NCBI GenBank assembly: GCA_037954235.1
Contig: JBBMOA010000009.1
Span: 30,392,626 to 30,456,625, forward strand
DNA: 64,000 nt
Origin: Aulostomus chinensis
Taxonomy: Eukaryota; Chordata; Actinopteri; Syngnathiformes; Aulostomidae
Direction: 5' to 3'
Part shown: in pieces, positions 52,446-64,000 of the stretch
How positions within the stretch are numbered: position 1 is the stretch's first letter
Layout: each line of letters opens with the position of its first letter
Notes under the pieces: model-generated
Databases searched by the model: none
Seen by the model: the letters and a program-made list of their open reading frames with translations, nothing else
Told to the model about the DNA's origin: nothing
Translations under genes and position numbers: made by a program

Positions 52446-55400
52446 GCACCTTTGGGAATTATCCACAACAAGAGGTGTCATAGGCTATTGCCACTTGGAG
52501 CATCGCCACAGAGAACATCCCGAACCAGGGAGACAGAGGTGGACTCCCCAAATGGTGCAGATCCACCCAGTCCTCAGGGCTGAGGGACCTCCTGGATGAC
52601 TTCCCTGTGTGTATTCTTAAAACTCAACCACAAATCATCATTTTAGCTTATCATGTAAATACAAAGTGGGCAAGATAAATGACGCTCCCTCACCTAATTG
52701 TTATTCCTCATGAATTCAAAAATATGTTTGAAGCAGAAGTCTTACAGAGTGAACTTAAATGGTTAAATTGTGTCATTGAGTTTAAACCCTATTAGAGAGC
52801 CCAATTTCCTAATTTCCTGTTGGTGGAGCATTGCAGACAGTAAAGTCGGGCTCATCTGGGCTGCATTGCCAGGCTGCTTATGCCAGAACCCCTTGCTGGC
52901 CTGCAGACCTGAGGGAACTGAGAAGCAAGAAAAAACAGACACATCATCAAACACACCGCCAGGCTGATGCATCCTCTGAGCAAGAATTACCTATGCTGAT
53001 CTGATCTTTCGTGTGACCAGAGAACAAATGTCTTCCTCTTTCTTTGGGCACCAAAATGTTTAACTCGAGGCTACACTTCACAGTGAACCTGGATATAAGG
53101 AGGCCAAATGGAAGGATAATGGAGCAATAAAGCTGTCCACATGTCAGCTGAGGCAAGTACACTGCCTTTTACACAGTAAGGATAAAGAAAACAGATATTC
53201 CATGGAGTGTTAAAGCATTTTTGTCTGTTGAATTTCTATGTTCATATTTTTCTCAGGAGATATTTTGACTGCTTGTGGAGTGAAAAGAAGATCATCTCAC
53301 AAAAACTACTAAAGGATCAGAGGTATATCTGAGATCTCTCCCTCATAAATACTGTATCTTTCAAGTAAGTATTGAGCTTTGCAGGACCATCAACACCACA
53401 TTGAACTGGCATACCTAAATGCATGGTGATGCAGTGTTAGTTACAAAACTCTTATCCTACAAAGAGAAGTTTAAAAATAAACACTTATTAATATTACAAA
53501 TCCAGCTCAATTACTACACATTATGTTCTCTTCTTTATGCAGAGTTTGGTTTTCATTATAAAACACACACTGTAAATGCTGTAGTTTTTACAGTGATTCA
53601 ACATCCACACACCTTACAAAGACTAAAATTTTTTGAAAGCTCTTGAGATCTTACATCATATTACTCCCTCTATTTTTAGTAAAAGTTCTACCACATTGCT
53701 GGTCAAAGCAAAGAAATCTCTGGTCTTACTTTTTTTCTCATTTAAATGTTTTACAGTGTAGAATTTTTTTTGCTTCCTATTCCACCAGCGCACTCATACC
53801 AGTTTTGTACAAATAGCGTGTGATGTGCATTTTCAGGCAGGTCAATATGGATGGAAATTGAATCTCATGCTGAAACCCACTTTAGTGTCTAGTTTAAAAA
53901 TTCCTTTTTAAATGAAACTTATTACTGTAAATGTGGCCTTTGTCTTCCATTTCCTCTCCATACATATTGAGATATTCACAGATGCATAGACACCCTGTTG
54001 CTCTACACCTGACTGGATTTTCCAAAAAAACTTAATGGACAACACAGTCTGTGTTGCCACTTTGGTCCCTTACTCACTCCCCGGGGCCAGGTCTCGTAAA
54101 AAGCCTTCTTTAAATAAGGCCAACTGTTCAGGAGCTCATAAATCTTGGAGAGCTGGATTTCTCTCCATTGTGGAATCTGACATTATTTGTCACATATGTG
54201 TTGAGCAATTGGGTATAAAATAAAACCAGGATACCCAGCAGAAGCTGCACTGGCTGGTGCCAGAAGCCATTGCTATGTTAAACCTCACCACATTTCAGAC
54301 CAAGATTCAAAAAGTCTTATGGGGTGCCAGAGAGACAAAAAGGCAGAAAACAAGAGTTAGGGAAGTGACATCATTGTTTTCGCATGAATGATGTGGCTGG
54401 GGTTACAGAGGCCATTTGTGTTCACCACAAGCTAACAAGCTTTTCAAGCGCAGATTACAATCAGAGTCCTTAGCTTTCATAATCTATGGATATGAATTTT
54501 AGATCTGCACTACTGGACAAAGAAATGTTATAATTATAGACAAGTATACAACTCACATCGATATGCATGTCACTGCAACTATGAATCACAAGCCTTTACC
54601 TTTATTATAAGACACATTCTATTCATGAATGTATGCTGTCATTGTGGTGCATTTCCTGACTCCCATCCTTGAAAATGGAAGTATTTCTGTCCTCTACTAA
54701 AAAAAAGCTTCCTGTGTTGCGCCCAATCGCTTCCTGGTGCCAGCTGCCATACCATGAGAGACCAACTGGTGATGTGTGGTTTCAGGCTACACTTCAAGAT
54801 GAGCATGGATGACACACAAAAAATACTGGCATATTGGAGGGAAGATTTAAACACAGAGATAGTAATGTGATTTTACAGCCTCACTAACTGGCTACTTATT
54901 TATGATGGGGCTTTTCCTGCTCTGACTCAAAGACTCACCAGCTCTGCTGTGAGCTAAGCCCAGTAGAAGCGTAATTGTGCATCTGTGTCCCTTCACAATT
55001 TAATCACAATTTGAAAGTTTCCCAGCATGGGGTCAACTAGCAAAGCTACCGTCTGAACAGAAACATCATTAGACACACTAAGTACTGTAGACAGAACAGG
55101 ACATAAGTCAGACCTGTGGTGTAAAATAACTATAACATAGACTGGAATAGACATATCTGCAGTCATATGTTTATTTGTAAAAAAAAATCACTGCCAGAAC
55201 AGGTTTGGTAGGAGGCTTAACTATGCTAACTAGAATCCAAAACCCATCTGGTGCAAATAAAACATTAAAATCCACCTTCACTGGTCCACAGCTTTTCTTT
55301 AAACAAAATCCCTCCCACTTTTCTTGACTTCCTGAACTGGCATCTTCAAAGTCATGGCCCTTACTGCGGCATGCACCTGTGCCAATAAACATCAAAGCAT

Positions 55401-57134
55401 ATCATCAGCATGTATGAATGCACATCTCAGATGTGCTGATGTGGGAATACACAGTGAGGGAGACTTTTTTTTTGGTAACATACATTTTGAGCTTATTAAA
55501 CATATTTTAACATTTTTGGCTTAACATGGCCTGGAAATACATACATTTTTTCACACAGTGTTGTTCATGCCTGATGATTATTCTATTGTTTGCTAGATCA
55601 CAGCTTCCATATGGACCCACAAAGGGCCAGTGTCTAGACAAGTATGAAAGCTGAGTGCAGGACACAACCCAAGTGGGAACAGTAGAGGCTTAAATTGGTA
55701 GGCAGAAGGGCAGCTGAAGCAAACCCCAATTCTTTAACTGGCTTCCTCTCCCTCTCTCTTTCCCCTCAGCAAACACCAAATAGCAACAAAATGCTCTCGT
55801 AATGGGGCTTTGACCTTCTCAGCAGGAAAGTGCTTCTGAATGCCAAAACTAGAATAAGGGGACAAATGTGTGTGTGGACTGAGAGTGTACTGTAATCAGT
55901 GATGCACATCGAGTTTTCAGTCCTAAATCCATCAACCCTTCTACGGTTCATCCCCTCCCACCACCACCACCTTTGTCTTCACCTTCCACCCCACTCTTTG
56001 CCTTTCTTTCTATACTGCTCTCATTCATTCATTCTTCTGCCTGCTCTCTCCATCATGTAGCAGAGAGTTGCAGCTTTAACTTCACTCACAGTGGAAGGCC
56101 ATTCACAACCTTTTCTTGTGGTTGAAAGATCAGCACACTGGCTACAATGTATGTATATAACTCCATATCTACAAAGGTAGAGGTTGAACCTTTTCACATG
56201 TCAAATAAATCTCATGACTTTGGTAACTTATGTTTAAACCTCAAAATTCAATGTCGTAGCCTCATGTTAAGAGACTTCAGTGCTAAAATTTGACTCCTCT
56301 CTATTAAACAGTGGCTGTGACAGCAAGTTCCAAGGGTTTACGGGCCATACCAGAGACATTATTGGCATTTGTGTGTTTACCCATGCACAGAAGCTTGTTT
56401 AAATAATTATGCACACAACATCACATGATGATATTAGCATACTTATATTTCACTGGTTAAAACTCAGTTGGCACTACTGTGACCCAACACTTACAGATCC
56501 TGAGTAACCAAAAGAACATAATGCAGCTAAATTAAAAAAAAAAAGAAGCACAAAGCAGCTTCTGTTGTTACAATGAAACTTAGACTTCTCTGTCCCCAAC
56601 ACACATCTGCCAAATCATTAACAGATGTCTAAGGAGTCTCTCTTGCCCAGCACATCACAAACGCACAGTTTTCTCAACTACATTATTCCATTTTCTCAGT
56701 CACCATGTCTGGCTAAATTCCTCTGTATTTTCTCAGTTCCTTCTCCACTTCTCACATGGTGATGCAGTTGTGCAACAGACACATGCAAGTACTCAAGGGA
56801 AAATAGAAAACTCAAAACACAACAAAATCATCAACATTTCAAAATCAAATTGAAAAGTTAAAACTTAAAAAAAAATCAGACATGTAGTCATATGTAGGGT
56901 TTGGGAGATGGTAGCTTATATGAATGGATGTACAATATATTACACGTACATGCACTTTGGCAAGTCCTTTTCCTTTAAAGGGCCTTCAAGTAACAACAAA
57001 GCTATGATCACCAGGAGCGCGTCTGATGTCTGTCATTTTGTAAAACAACTTAGATTGTTTTTCTCTTATCTTTTTGAATGTCACAAAGTGTTTAACTCAC
57101 CACTCCAAATTACAATCTTTGGGGAGAATAACAG
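52446..57134. other. 4.7-kb stretch with no recognised gene
   Basis: No convincing exon, RNA or named element. Short frames have no family resemblance I can support. Confidence 0.35.
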
Positions 57135-57542
57135 CCTAATTTTTATCCATCCGTCCATTGTCTTCCGCTTAATCCTACATTAAGGGTGGCGGGGGGGGGG
57201 GGGGGGTGGAGCCTATCCCAGCGTCAACGGGCGAGAGGCAGGGTTCACCCTGGACAGGTCGCCAGTCCATCGCAGGGCCAACATACAGAGACAAACAACC
57301 ATTCATACTCACATTCATACCTATGGTCAATTTAGAGTATCAATCAGCCTCGTCCCCAAATTGATGTCTTCAGACGGTGGGAGGAAGCCGGAGTAGCAGA
57401 GAGAACCCACGCAGACACGGGGAGAACATGGAGACTCACACAGAAAGACCCCATGCCCGAGCCGGGACTCGAATCGGGAACCTTCTTGCTGTGAGGCAAC
57501 AATACTGACCACAGCACCACAGTGCAGCCCCCTAATTTTTAT
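57135..57542 (-). mobile_element. SINE-like retroposon (family A) with 12-bp target duplication
   Basis: Copy 57147-57530 between perfect 12-base repeats CCTAATTTTTAT (57135-57146 and 57531-57542). Tail at left (CCATCCGTCCATTG), head at right. On the minus strand the head carries a B-box-like GATTCGAGTCC. A G run at 57190-57207 interrupts the usual GGGTCGCGGGGGG. Confidence 0.85.
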
Positions 57543-58478
57543 TTTCCAGCAAAATAGTTTAAAAAAAATCATAAAGCAACTTTGAAATGTAGTTTGCTTT
57601 CTTTCCATCAAGTCTGTGAAACACATTAACCACTTCCATGCTCATTAAATAACATGTTGCTTGAGTGAAACTGACAATTCATCAACTATACCGAAGAGTT
57701 ATCACCACAGAATTAATAGTCAAGGTTTCAAGAACCTCACATAAAAGTGTGCTGGGGCAATGCTTGCCAGGTGGTTAAGTTTGGGGAGACAGGATCTATG
57801 AAGGAAAAATTGCAAGTCCTCCAATACACAGTTATCTCAGGAATTCACAGCCGGTCTCATAATGACAGTGAAAGCAAGGGAGGAAAAATCTTGCAAGGTT
57901 GAAAGATGAGAGACTGTTCTGACAAGGGAGCCACTCAGAAAAATCACAAACCATTGTTCTGTTAGCATAAGTAATGAAGTAGCACCCCTAGATTTGTCAA
58001 CGATTAGCAGCAGCATGTAAAGTAACACATGCAAACTGACTGCTGAGGGCCACTTCTGGGCTTCTACATCAGCAATCATGGAGTTGGGTTCAGTGTAAAT
58101 TGAATCTATCTGTTAAGGCTTACAGGATCAGCCTTCATCAAAGCCAAACCCTGATATGTATAATGAATGAGAATGAAAATTAAATGTAAGAGTATGGTTT
58201 CTCTTGTCAGTTCGTATCACCTGGGATTTGTTTGGTCACAGAACCAAAGGTGGTTGAACTGGTGTTGCTGGTTGCTGGAACACAGTGGCCCTATTTGAGC
58301 CAAAACTAATGGAGTCCTGCCATAGATGACCTCAAAACTAGGATTTGGTTGGAACAGCTGGCAAGGGATTAGTTGTGTGTGTGAGAGAGAGGCAACATAA
58401 AGCTATGGACCATTAATAACCATAGCAGCTGTGCTGGGGCTTGTGGAGCCACACCTTCATCACCATGTGACCATGTTC

Positions 58479-58481
<3 letters not shown>
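57543..58481. other. Non-coding stretch, nothing recognised
   Basis: No feature recognised. Confidence 0.35.
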
Positions 58482-58565
<84 letters not shown>

Positions 58566-58578
58566 CGCGCACACACAC
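58482..58578. repeat. (TG)n tract ending in a CG-rich palindrome
   Basis: About 76 bases of TG, then CGCGCGTGCGCGC, then ACACACAC. The junction GTGTGTGCGCGC/GT/GCGCGCACACAC is a perfect inverted repeat with a 2-base centre. Alternating purine-pyrimidine throughout, so a strong candidate for Z-DNA and for a cruciform. Confidence 0.95.
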
Positions 58579-59904
58579 TAGAACAGCTTAAGAGGGTATA
58601 ACCAGGCAAATATAGAGACGTGCATTCAAGTCCAAATTGCTCCCAATGCTGTCCGACATAAAATAGATTGAGCCAAATGTTCAGGAATGAACATGTAAAC
58701 AAAGCTGACGTGGATTTCCATTAGACATTGAATGAACTGAGGTTTACTGCTGGTGCTGGCCTCTCACTACATGTTGCTATATTGAATTTGCAAACTAGCC
58801 TCTGAGGCTTTCCAGCGGACATAAGGAGAGGGAGTGAAGGAGAGAGAGAGATGGAGACAGACTGATGCTCATTATAGAGATAGTATACAGGAGCTCTTTG
58901 CTTGTTTTGCTTTTGTTTGTCCAGCATTTGGCCTGTGTTTACCATTAGCATGTATGGTCAACATTCAGATTCTGTCCGTTAGGTTCTCTCACAGGTCGCC
59001 ACACAACAAAGGAAGGAGTCTGGTTGTCTGCACGGAGAGGCCTCTAGCCATGCCAAACAGGGGCCCAGCGTCACCTCATCTATACTTTCAGCCCAGTGAG
59101 GACAAACAAGGATAAATATTCAAACCTCATGATGATAAGTCTTTGTAGATAGCGTGTACAAATTAGTGCATGTTGATGGAAGGATAATTAAGAGCGACGA
59201 CATATGTGACAGGAATAAGCGACATTTGATGAAGCATTCATTCAACTTTGGTTGGATGGACAAATATATTTCACAGACTGTCATCTCTTTTATAAATGGA
59301 AATTAGCAACATAAGATCAGTTTCAGCAACAACATAGGTCCAGAAGCTTAACATGCTTCTTTCTAGTTTGTTTGATTCACAACAAAATTCAAATTCAACA
59401 GTTGGAAATCTCAATCACACAATGATGATAAGCAGCAGAGTGATGTTAAAATTTTATTATTTTCTGAGCAATTGACAAAACAATCACACCACAAGGTTAC
59501 AAGATCTGTTAATGGATTAATAGCTATTAGTTCAAGATGGCAGCACAGATGTAGAAAACAGCTTACAACAACTGAGAGAAGACATGAAATAAGCATGACA
59601 AACTTTTTCTCAGTGACACTCAGCTCTAACTGTTACCTACTGGGAAACAGAGTCAAGTTTCTCATAAGCCATCGGTTCACATCTGTCATTCTTTAACTAA
59701 TCATTTCTTTCACTGGAGAAAATAACATGCTCATGCACATATAAACTGCATGAATCGTACAAAATCTGGGGACTTTTTAAAATATCCTTTAAAGTGGAGA
59801 TCTCAAAGAGATTTTAGTTCCTACATACTTCCTCAACCACCTTGAATTTGTATGGTATTCCTCAGGTTGTTATTCTTCACATTCATAATTTGTGTGTAAT
59901 TTTG
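58579..59904. other. Non-coding stretch, nothing recognised
   Basis: No feature recognised. Confidence 0.35.
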
Positions 59905-59929
59905 TATGTGTGTGTGTGTGTGTGTGTGT
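59905..59929. repeat. (TG)n microsatellite
   Basis: About 12 TG units. Confidence 0.9.
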
Positions 59930-60086
59930 CTTTTCATTTCATTAAAAGCTATTGCTGTTCTTCAGCTAAGATGATTACAAGGTGATATGAAGGCCTGAGA
60001 ATATTTTAAAGAGTGCATATTGTTAACATTAACATAAAATAGATGGCCTGAAGTTGGGCTATGAAATTCATTTATAGTACCATACT

Positions 60087-60485
60087 GTTGTGGCAGCTGG
60101 CATCATGGTGGTGCAGTGGTCAGCACTGTTGCCTCGCAGAAAGAAGGGTCCGGGTTCCAGCCTCAGCTTGGGCATGGGGTCTTTCTGGGTGAGTCTCCAT
60201 GTTCTCCCTGTTCCTGCTGGGTTCTCTCTGGTACTCCAGCTTCCTCCAAAGACATCAAGAGGGACCAGGTTAATCCAGACTCTAAATTGACCGTAGGCGT
60301 GGCTGGGAGAGCCAATGGTTGTCTGTCTATATGTGTTGGCCCTGCCATGGACTGGTGACCTGTCCAGGGTGAACCCCACCTCTCACCTGAAGGCTGCTGG
60401 GATAGGCTCCAGCCCCCCCCCCCCTTCATGACCCTTAACAGGATAAGCGGAGGAAAATGGATGGATGGATGGACGTTGTGGCAGC
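60087..60485 (+). mobile_element. SINE-like retroposon (family A) with 11-bp target duplication
   Basis: Copy 60098-60474 between perfect 11-base repeats GTTGTGGCAGC (60087-60097 and 60475-60485). Head CATCATGGTGGTGCAGTGG resembles a tRNA A box; tail is GGATGGATGGATGGA. It is the most complete plus-oriented member of the family in this window. Confidence 0.85.
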
Positions 60486-60516
60486 AGTAATTTTCATTGA
60501 TAATCTTCCTTCATAT

Positions 60517-60807
60517 TGTAATGTCCGACCAGACATGTTCAAGGATGACAAGTTGTCAGTTAACAAGCCTTTCCTTTACAAGAACAGTTACTGTCGGCCA
60601 TAACCAGACCAAAAAACAACAACAACTACAGCTTTTTTTTTTGGACTAACTTCTGCTTCCCTCATACTCTCTAACCAGCATCCATCCCCACATACACACA
60701 CAGACAAACAGACACACCGCCTCCTCACTCTGTCATCCAAACACACATTCGCAGACAGTGGGAAATCACTGAAACCAAACCCAACTTCACTGCATGGTTG
60801 CAACACA
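60517..60807 (-). repeat. Candidate 3' LTR of the gypsy remnant
   Basis: On the minus strand a polypurine tract (GGTGGGGGGGGGGGC) lies directly before TGTGTTGCAACC at 60807. A TG...CA unit of about 291 bases would end CGGACATTACA at 60517. Placement right after the pol 3' end fits, but the matching 5' LTR is absent, so the limits are not verified. Confidence 0.4.
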
Positions 60808-60927
60808 GCCCCCCCCCCCACCAAGACCCTTGCCCTAAGGGATCACATAAAAGTCCCTGAGGTGGGCCGGAAGCTTTCTCTGTCTCTAAGTCTGCCTTGG
60901 AGTGAACAAGAGCAGCTGCACCTGCAG

Positions 60928-63131
60928 TTATGGAGTAGCCTGCTGATGAGCAGGGAGTGAGTTTAGGGATGTGGAAGAATATGGGGAGTAGGCAGGGGAC
61001 ACAGTCCCTGAACCTGGGGGTGTAACTGTTTTAATTTTCTGTCCAGGCATCGAGGATCCAGGGTGCTGATGTGGATGTGCATCACCTCTGTATAGGGCCA
61101 ACCTGTCTCTGTGGAGGACCACATGTCTCCCCATAGGAGGCATATTGACCCTATACACCACCTCACCCAGTCTCTTTAATACCTCACAGGGCCCCACCCA
61201 GTGACTGTCCAACTTTGGGCTCCAACCCTTCTTCCTCTTTGGACTGTACACCAACATTAAGTCCCCAGCCATAAAGTCCCTTTCCCCGGCCCTCATGTCT
61301 AATTTTCTTTTCTGTTTCAAGCCCACTTTCTGCAGCTGGTCACATTAAAGGCATGAGCTGACTCCATTCAAGGCTTCTGGTGTATTCTGGTCCTGATGGC
61401 ACCACTGGCCTGTCTGGGGGTCTGCCAGACGCCATTTCCGCTGGTGTCTGCAGCTCTTGCCACAACATGAGCAGGGCAGGTTTGTATGAGGTGGATTCCT
61501 GCACAGCTGACCTGTAGGCCAGTAAGATGAGGGGGAGGTGGATGTCCCAGTCATGCTGATGTTCTGCAGTGAGGATGGCAAGTTGTTTTGCCAGGGTTCT
61601 GTTAAACCATTCCACGAGCCCATCACTTTGAGGATGTAAAGGAGTACTTCAGGTCTTGTGCATCCCCAGACGCTCACGCATAGTAGAAAACATGCCTGAC
61701 TTAAAGTCTCTTCCTTGGTCACTGTGGATGACCTCCGGTGCCCCAAACCTGGCAAACATGCCCTACACCAGAACATCTGCAACAGTTCCTGCCTCCTGAT
61801 CTGATATGCCTCTGGCCATTTAGTCCATGGCGGCCAGAATATACAGTTGCCCTTGCCTGTGCAAGAAAATGGGCCCATTATGACCACCACCCTCTCCATT
61901 TGGGCCCCTACTGCCAGCTGCGGAAGCTGGCAGCAAGACTGCTCTGGGGGACACTTGTGCGCTGTGCAGAGGTTACTGTGGCGACAAAAGTCTTCAATAT
62001 CTCTCCTGAGCAGACCCCAGTAGAAACCCTGCTGAATGCGACATAGGGTTTTTGAGAACTCAGAGTATCCTGTCCCAGTAGTTCCATGAGAGTCTTTCAA
62101 GACTGTCGCTCTCAGTGCCCTGGGGACCACCATCTTCCACCTCTCTTCCCCTTTAGCTGGCTCTTTGCAGGCTCTCTGGAGCTCTTCATCCTTCACCCAG
62201 AGAGCCCCAAACATTGCAAACAGTCCTTTAGTTGCAGGTGTAAGCCCAGCAACCTCATTCCACTGTGGCTTTTGTCCTGACTCAACCCACTGCAGCACTG
62301 GTCACAGATCAGCATCCTGTTCCTGCTGTACTCTCCAGTCTGTTGATTCAACAACCTGTGTCTCTCTGCAGACAGGCCCTTCTCCATCCTGCATGGGGCC
62401 TTGCTCCTCCACATGGAGCTCTTTCTTGTGTGCCTCTCAATTTTAGCAGTATTGACAGCCATTGAGACCACAGGGGTGCCGGAACATGGCGTCAGCATTG
62501 GCATGTCTTGAGTTCCAGCCCTGTACTCCACTTTGAAGACATACAACACCAGTTATTTCTGCAGCGTACAATCTGTCTTTCTGGCTCCTTGAAGGGCATT
62601 AACCCCTGGAGGGCAGAGTGGTTGGTTCGAACAGTGAAGGGCAGCGGCGTGGATATTACCTGAAGTGGCTGATTGCTCTCAAAATACCAAGGAGTTCTCT
62701 GCGTGTCAAGCAATAGTGCCATTCAGCTTTGTTTTACTGAATGCCACCACTTTCTCCTTTTCTGGAGAAAGCTCCCCCTGCTGCCTAGGTTCAAAGTTAT
62801 CATGGTCACTCTCCCATACCTCCCTTACTGCTTCCAGTCTGTCCACCCCACAGACCACCAGTTGCTGGTCCAGGGGAGGGGGCTGCACAGCAACTGAGGT
62901 ATGGGGTGTGGGGGACAAGGTTGTAAGGGAGGAAGCCTTGAGTGCGGGGTCCAACCAATGATGTGCCACTGCGGTTTGCAAGTTTGGCAAGAATGGTCTT
63001 GGGGCCTGAGTGGGGCACACCATCTCTACTGTGGGTCCCCCTGGAAAGGCAATTGTGTCCACAAGTCTAACGCCCAGCGGGCAGCCCACAGAAAGTCCAG
63101 TCCAAAAAGCAGGGGTCCTGCATGGCTGCAA
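60928..63131 (-). pseudogene. Ty3/gypsy pol, internally deleted and frameshifted
   Basis: Polyprotein relic. A protease-end block reads LVDTIAFPGGPTVEM (about 63020-63065) and a connector has VREVWES. RNase H traces follow: HYCLTRRELLG in a shifted frame and PFTVRTNHSALQGLM. Integrase has a zinc-finger-like region (GFYWGLLRRDIEDFCRH, with the CxxC pair degraded), MGPF from the first Asp region with the Asp lost, and PLHPQSDGLVEWFNRTLAKQ containing the third catalytic Glu (about 61590-61650). The tail has SPKLDSHWVGPCEVLKRLGE and VLHRDRLALYRGD, the usual region after integrase. Multiple frameshifts and the missing RT make it inactive. Confidence 0.8.
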
Positions 63132-63276
63132 CCCACACTCTAAAGGTCACAGACAGCCCCCCCCCCCCCAACTCAAATAACCACCACCCATCTCTCAATC
63201 ACAGGAGCTAGTTCGCAGTTTTTCCTGTAATAGGTTCCAACCGTATCCATGCTGGGACCATGTCAGGCCTTATCAA

Positions 63277-63730
63277 GTCAAGTCAAGTCAATTTTATTTC
63301 TATAGCGCCAAATCACAACAAAAGTTATCTCATGACACTTTACAGGTAGAGCAGGTCTAGTACCTCACTCCTTCAATGAATTTACACCCAACAATTCTCC
63401 ATCAGCAAGCACATCCTGCAACAGTGGCGACGAAAACCTTCCTTTTAACAGGCAGGAACGTCGAGCAGATCCAGGCTCAATGGGGACGGCGTTCTGCTTT
63501 GACCAGTTGGAGGAAAGAGAGCAGGACAGAGACAAAGACAGATAATGGAGGAAGACAGATATGCAGAAGGAAAGAGTGAGACAGAGATAAAGAGAGAGAG
63601 AAAGGGAAGAGACTGATGGACAGACAGGGACAGGGACGTGAGCAGGTGGAGCTATGGGTGGTAGCTTGAACCTCCTCAGGTCTGCAGCCTCCTCCAGCAG
63701 CACCTGTGATCTGGGATGAGGGGAGCCCAA
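63277..63730 (-). mobile_element. LINE 3' end, antisense
   Basis: Starts AAGTCAAGTCAAGTCAATTT at 63277 (a reversed (TTGAC)n tail), continues TATAGCGCCAAATCACAACA and AAAACCTTCCTTTTAACAGG, the reverse complement of the standard CR1/L2/Rex1 3' UTR. It interrupts the gypsy remnant on its right. A longer relative of the fragment at 31795. Confidence 0.75.
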
Positions 63731-64000
63731 AGGCTCCGGAGAAGAAGACGAGTTAGTAATACATTATCAGTGTTGCTGTGGAGCCAGTGTAGACAAGGGC
63801 TATGCATGGAACCCTTGCCAGTCTGATGGAGACATAGCAAAAATCTTCTACATAGGTCCAGCCAAACACCCTTGCAGACTCTACAGCATCATCTGCTTCT
63901 GGGGGGAGTGGAGCCCCACTCCGTCATCTGTACAGCTGGACTCCATCCTGTGGAGATGAGGCATGGTGGGACACAGGGGCAGGGGTCTGTGTCGTCCCTT
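63731..64000. other. Window end, unclassified
   Basis: Probably still repeat-derived (GAGTTAGTAATACATTATC fits a LINE 3' region), but no assignment is supported. Confidence 0.3.

Larger units (their letters stand above)
60517..63150 (-). mobile_element. Ty3/gypsy retrotransposon remnant lacking reverse transcriptase
   Basis: In element order: end of protease and connector (63.13-62.8 kb), RNase H (62.8-62.5), integrase (62.3-61.35) and a pol C-terminal region (61.33-60.93), then a candidate polypurine tract and 3' LTR. The order PR-RH-IN with no RT between the connector and RNase H shows an internal deletion. Gag and the 5' LTR are not seen. Confidence 0.8.

Overview
The window looks like a teleost fish chromosome. 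It carries one multi-exon secreted-protein gene of the EMILIN family with clean GT/AG introns. Around it lies a dense mixture of fish-type transposable elements (Tc1, PIF/Harbinger, Ty3/gypsy, CR1/L2-group LINEs, tRNA-like short retroposons) and many long (GT)n, (CT)n and (TCTA)n microsatellites. Nothing indicates bacteria, phage or plasmid.

Layout. 0-0.5 kb: terminal coding exon of an unrecognised plus-strand gene. 0.5-9 kb: probable 3' UTR and intergenic DNA holding a complete but decayed Tc1-like transposon (2409-3927) and a SINE-like retroposon (6278-7121) that was itself hit by a LINE fragment. 9-10.9 kb: a solo LTR with a perfect 5-bp target duplication. 10.9-15.9 kb: minus-strand EMILIN gene, five coding exons recognised, ending tail-to-tail with the first gene. 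It has the EMI domain and coiled coils but no C-terminal gC1q domain, so emilin3 is the best assignment. 16.55-24.63 kb: an 8.1-kb (TCTA/TCA)n array, that is, GATA-type on the EMILIN sense strand, with a large tandem duplication inside it. The EMILIN signal-peptide exon was not found; if it lies upstream, the array is in the first intron.

24.6-64 kb: I find no convincing host exon. This stretch is a layered transposon landscape: a 5'-complete, 3'-truncated LINE in antisense (25.9-28.8 kb), a Harbinger remnant with a second Harbinger inserted in it (29.2-31.1 kb), a tRNA-like SINE (33.2 kb), a 5'-truncated LINE (34.1-35.5 kb), a second solo LTR (37.5 kb), several SINE-like copies with target duplications, a 61-bp minisatellite (51.4 kb), a palindromic (TG)n/CGCG tract (58.5 kb), and a Ty3/gypsy remnant lacking reverse transcriptase (60.5-63.1 kb).

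The only host products are the two genes at the left. The EMILIN product would be an extracellular-matrix glycoprotein. All transposase and polymerase frames seen are broken. No new multi-gene system was found. The most notable features are the organisation of the giant GATA-type array and the element nests dated by their insertion order.
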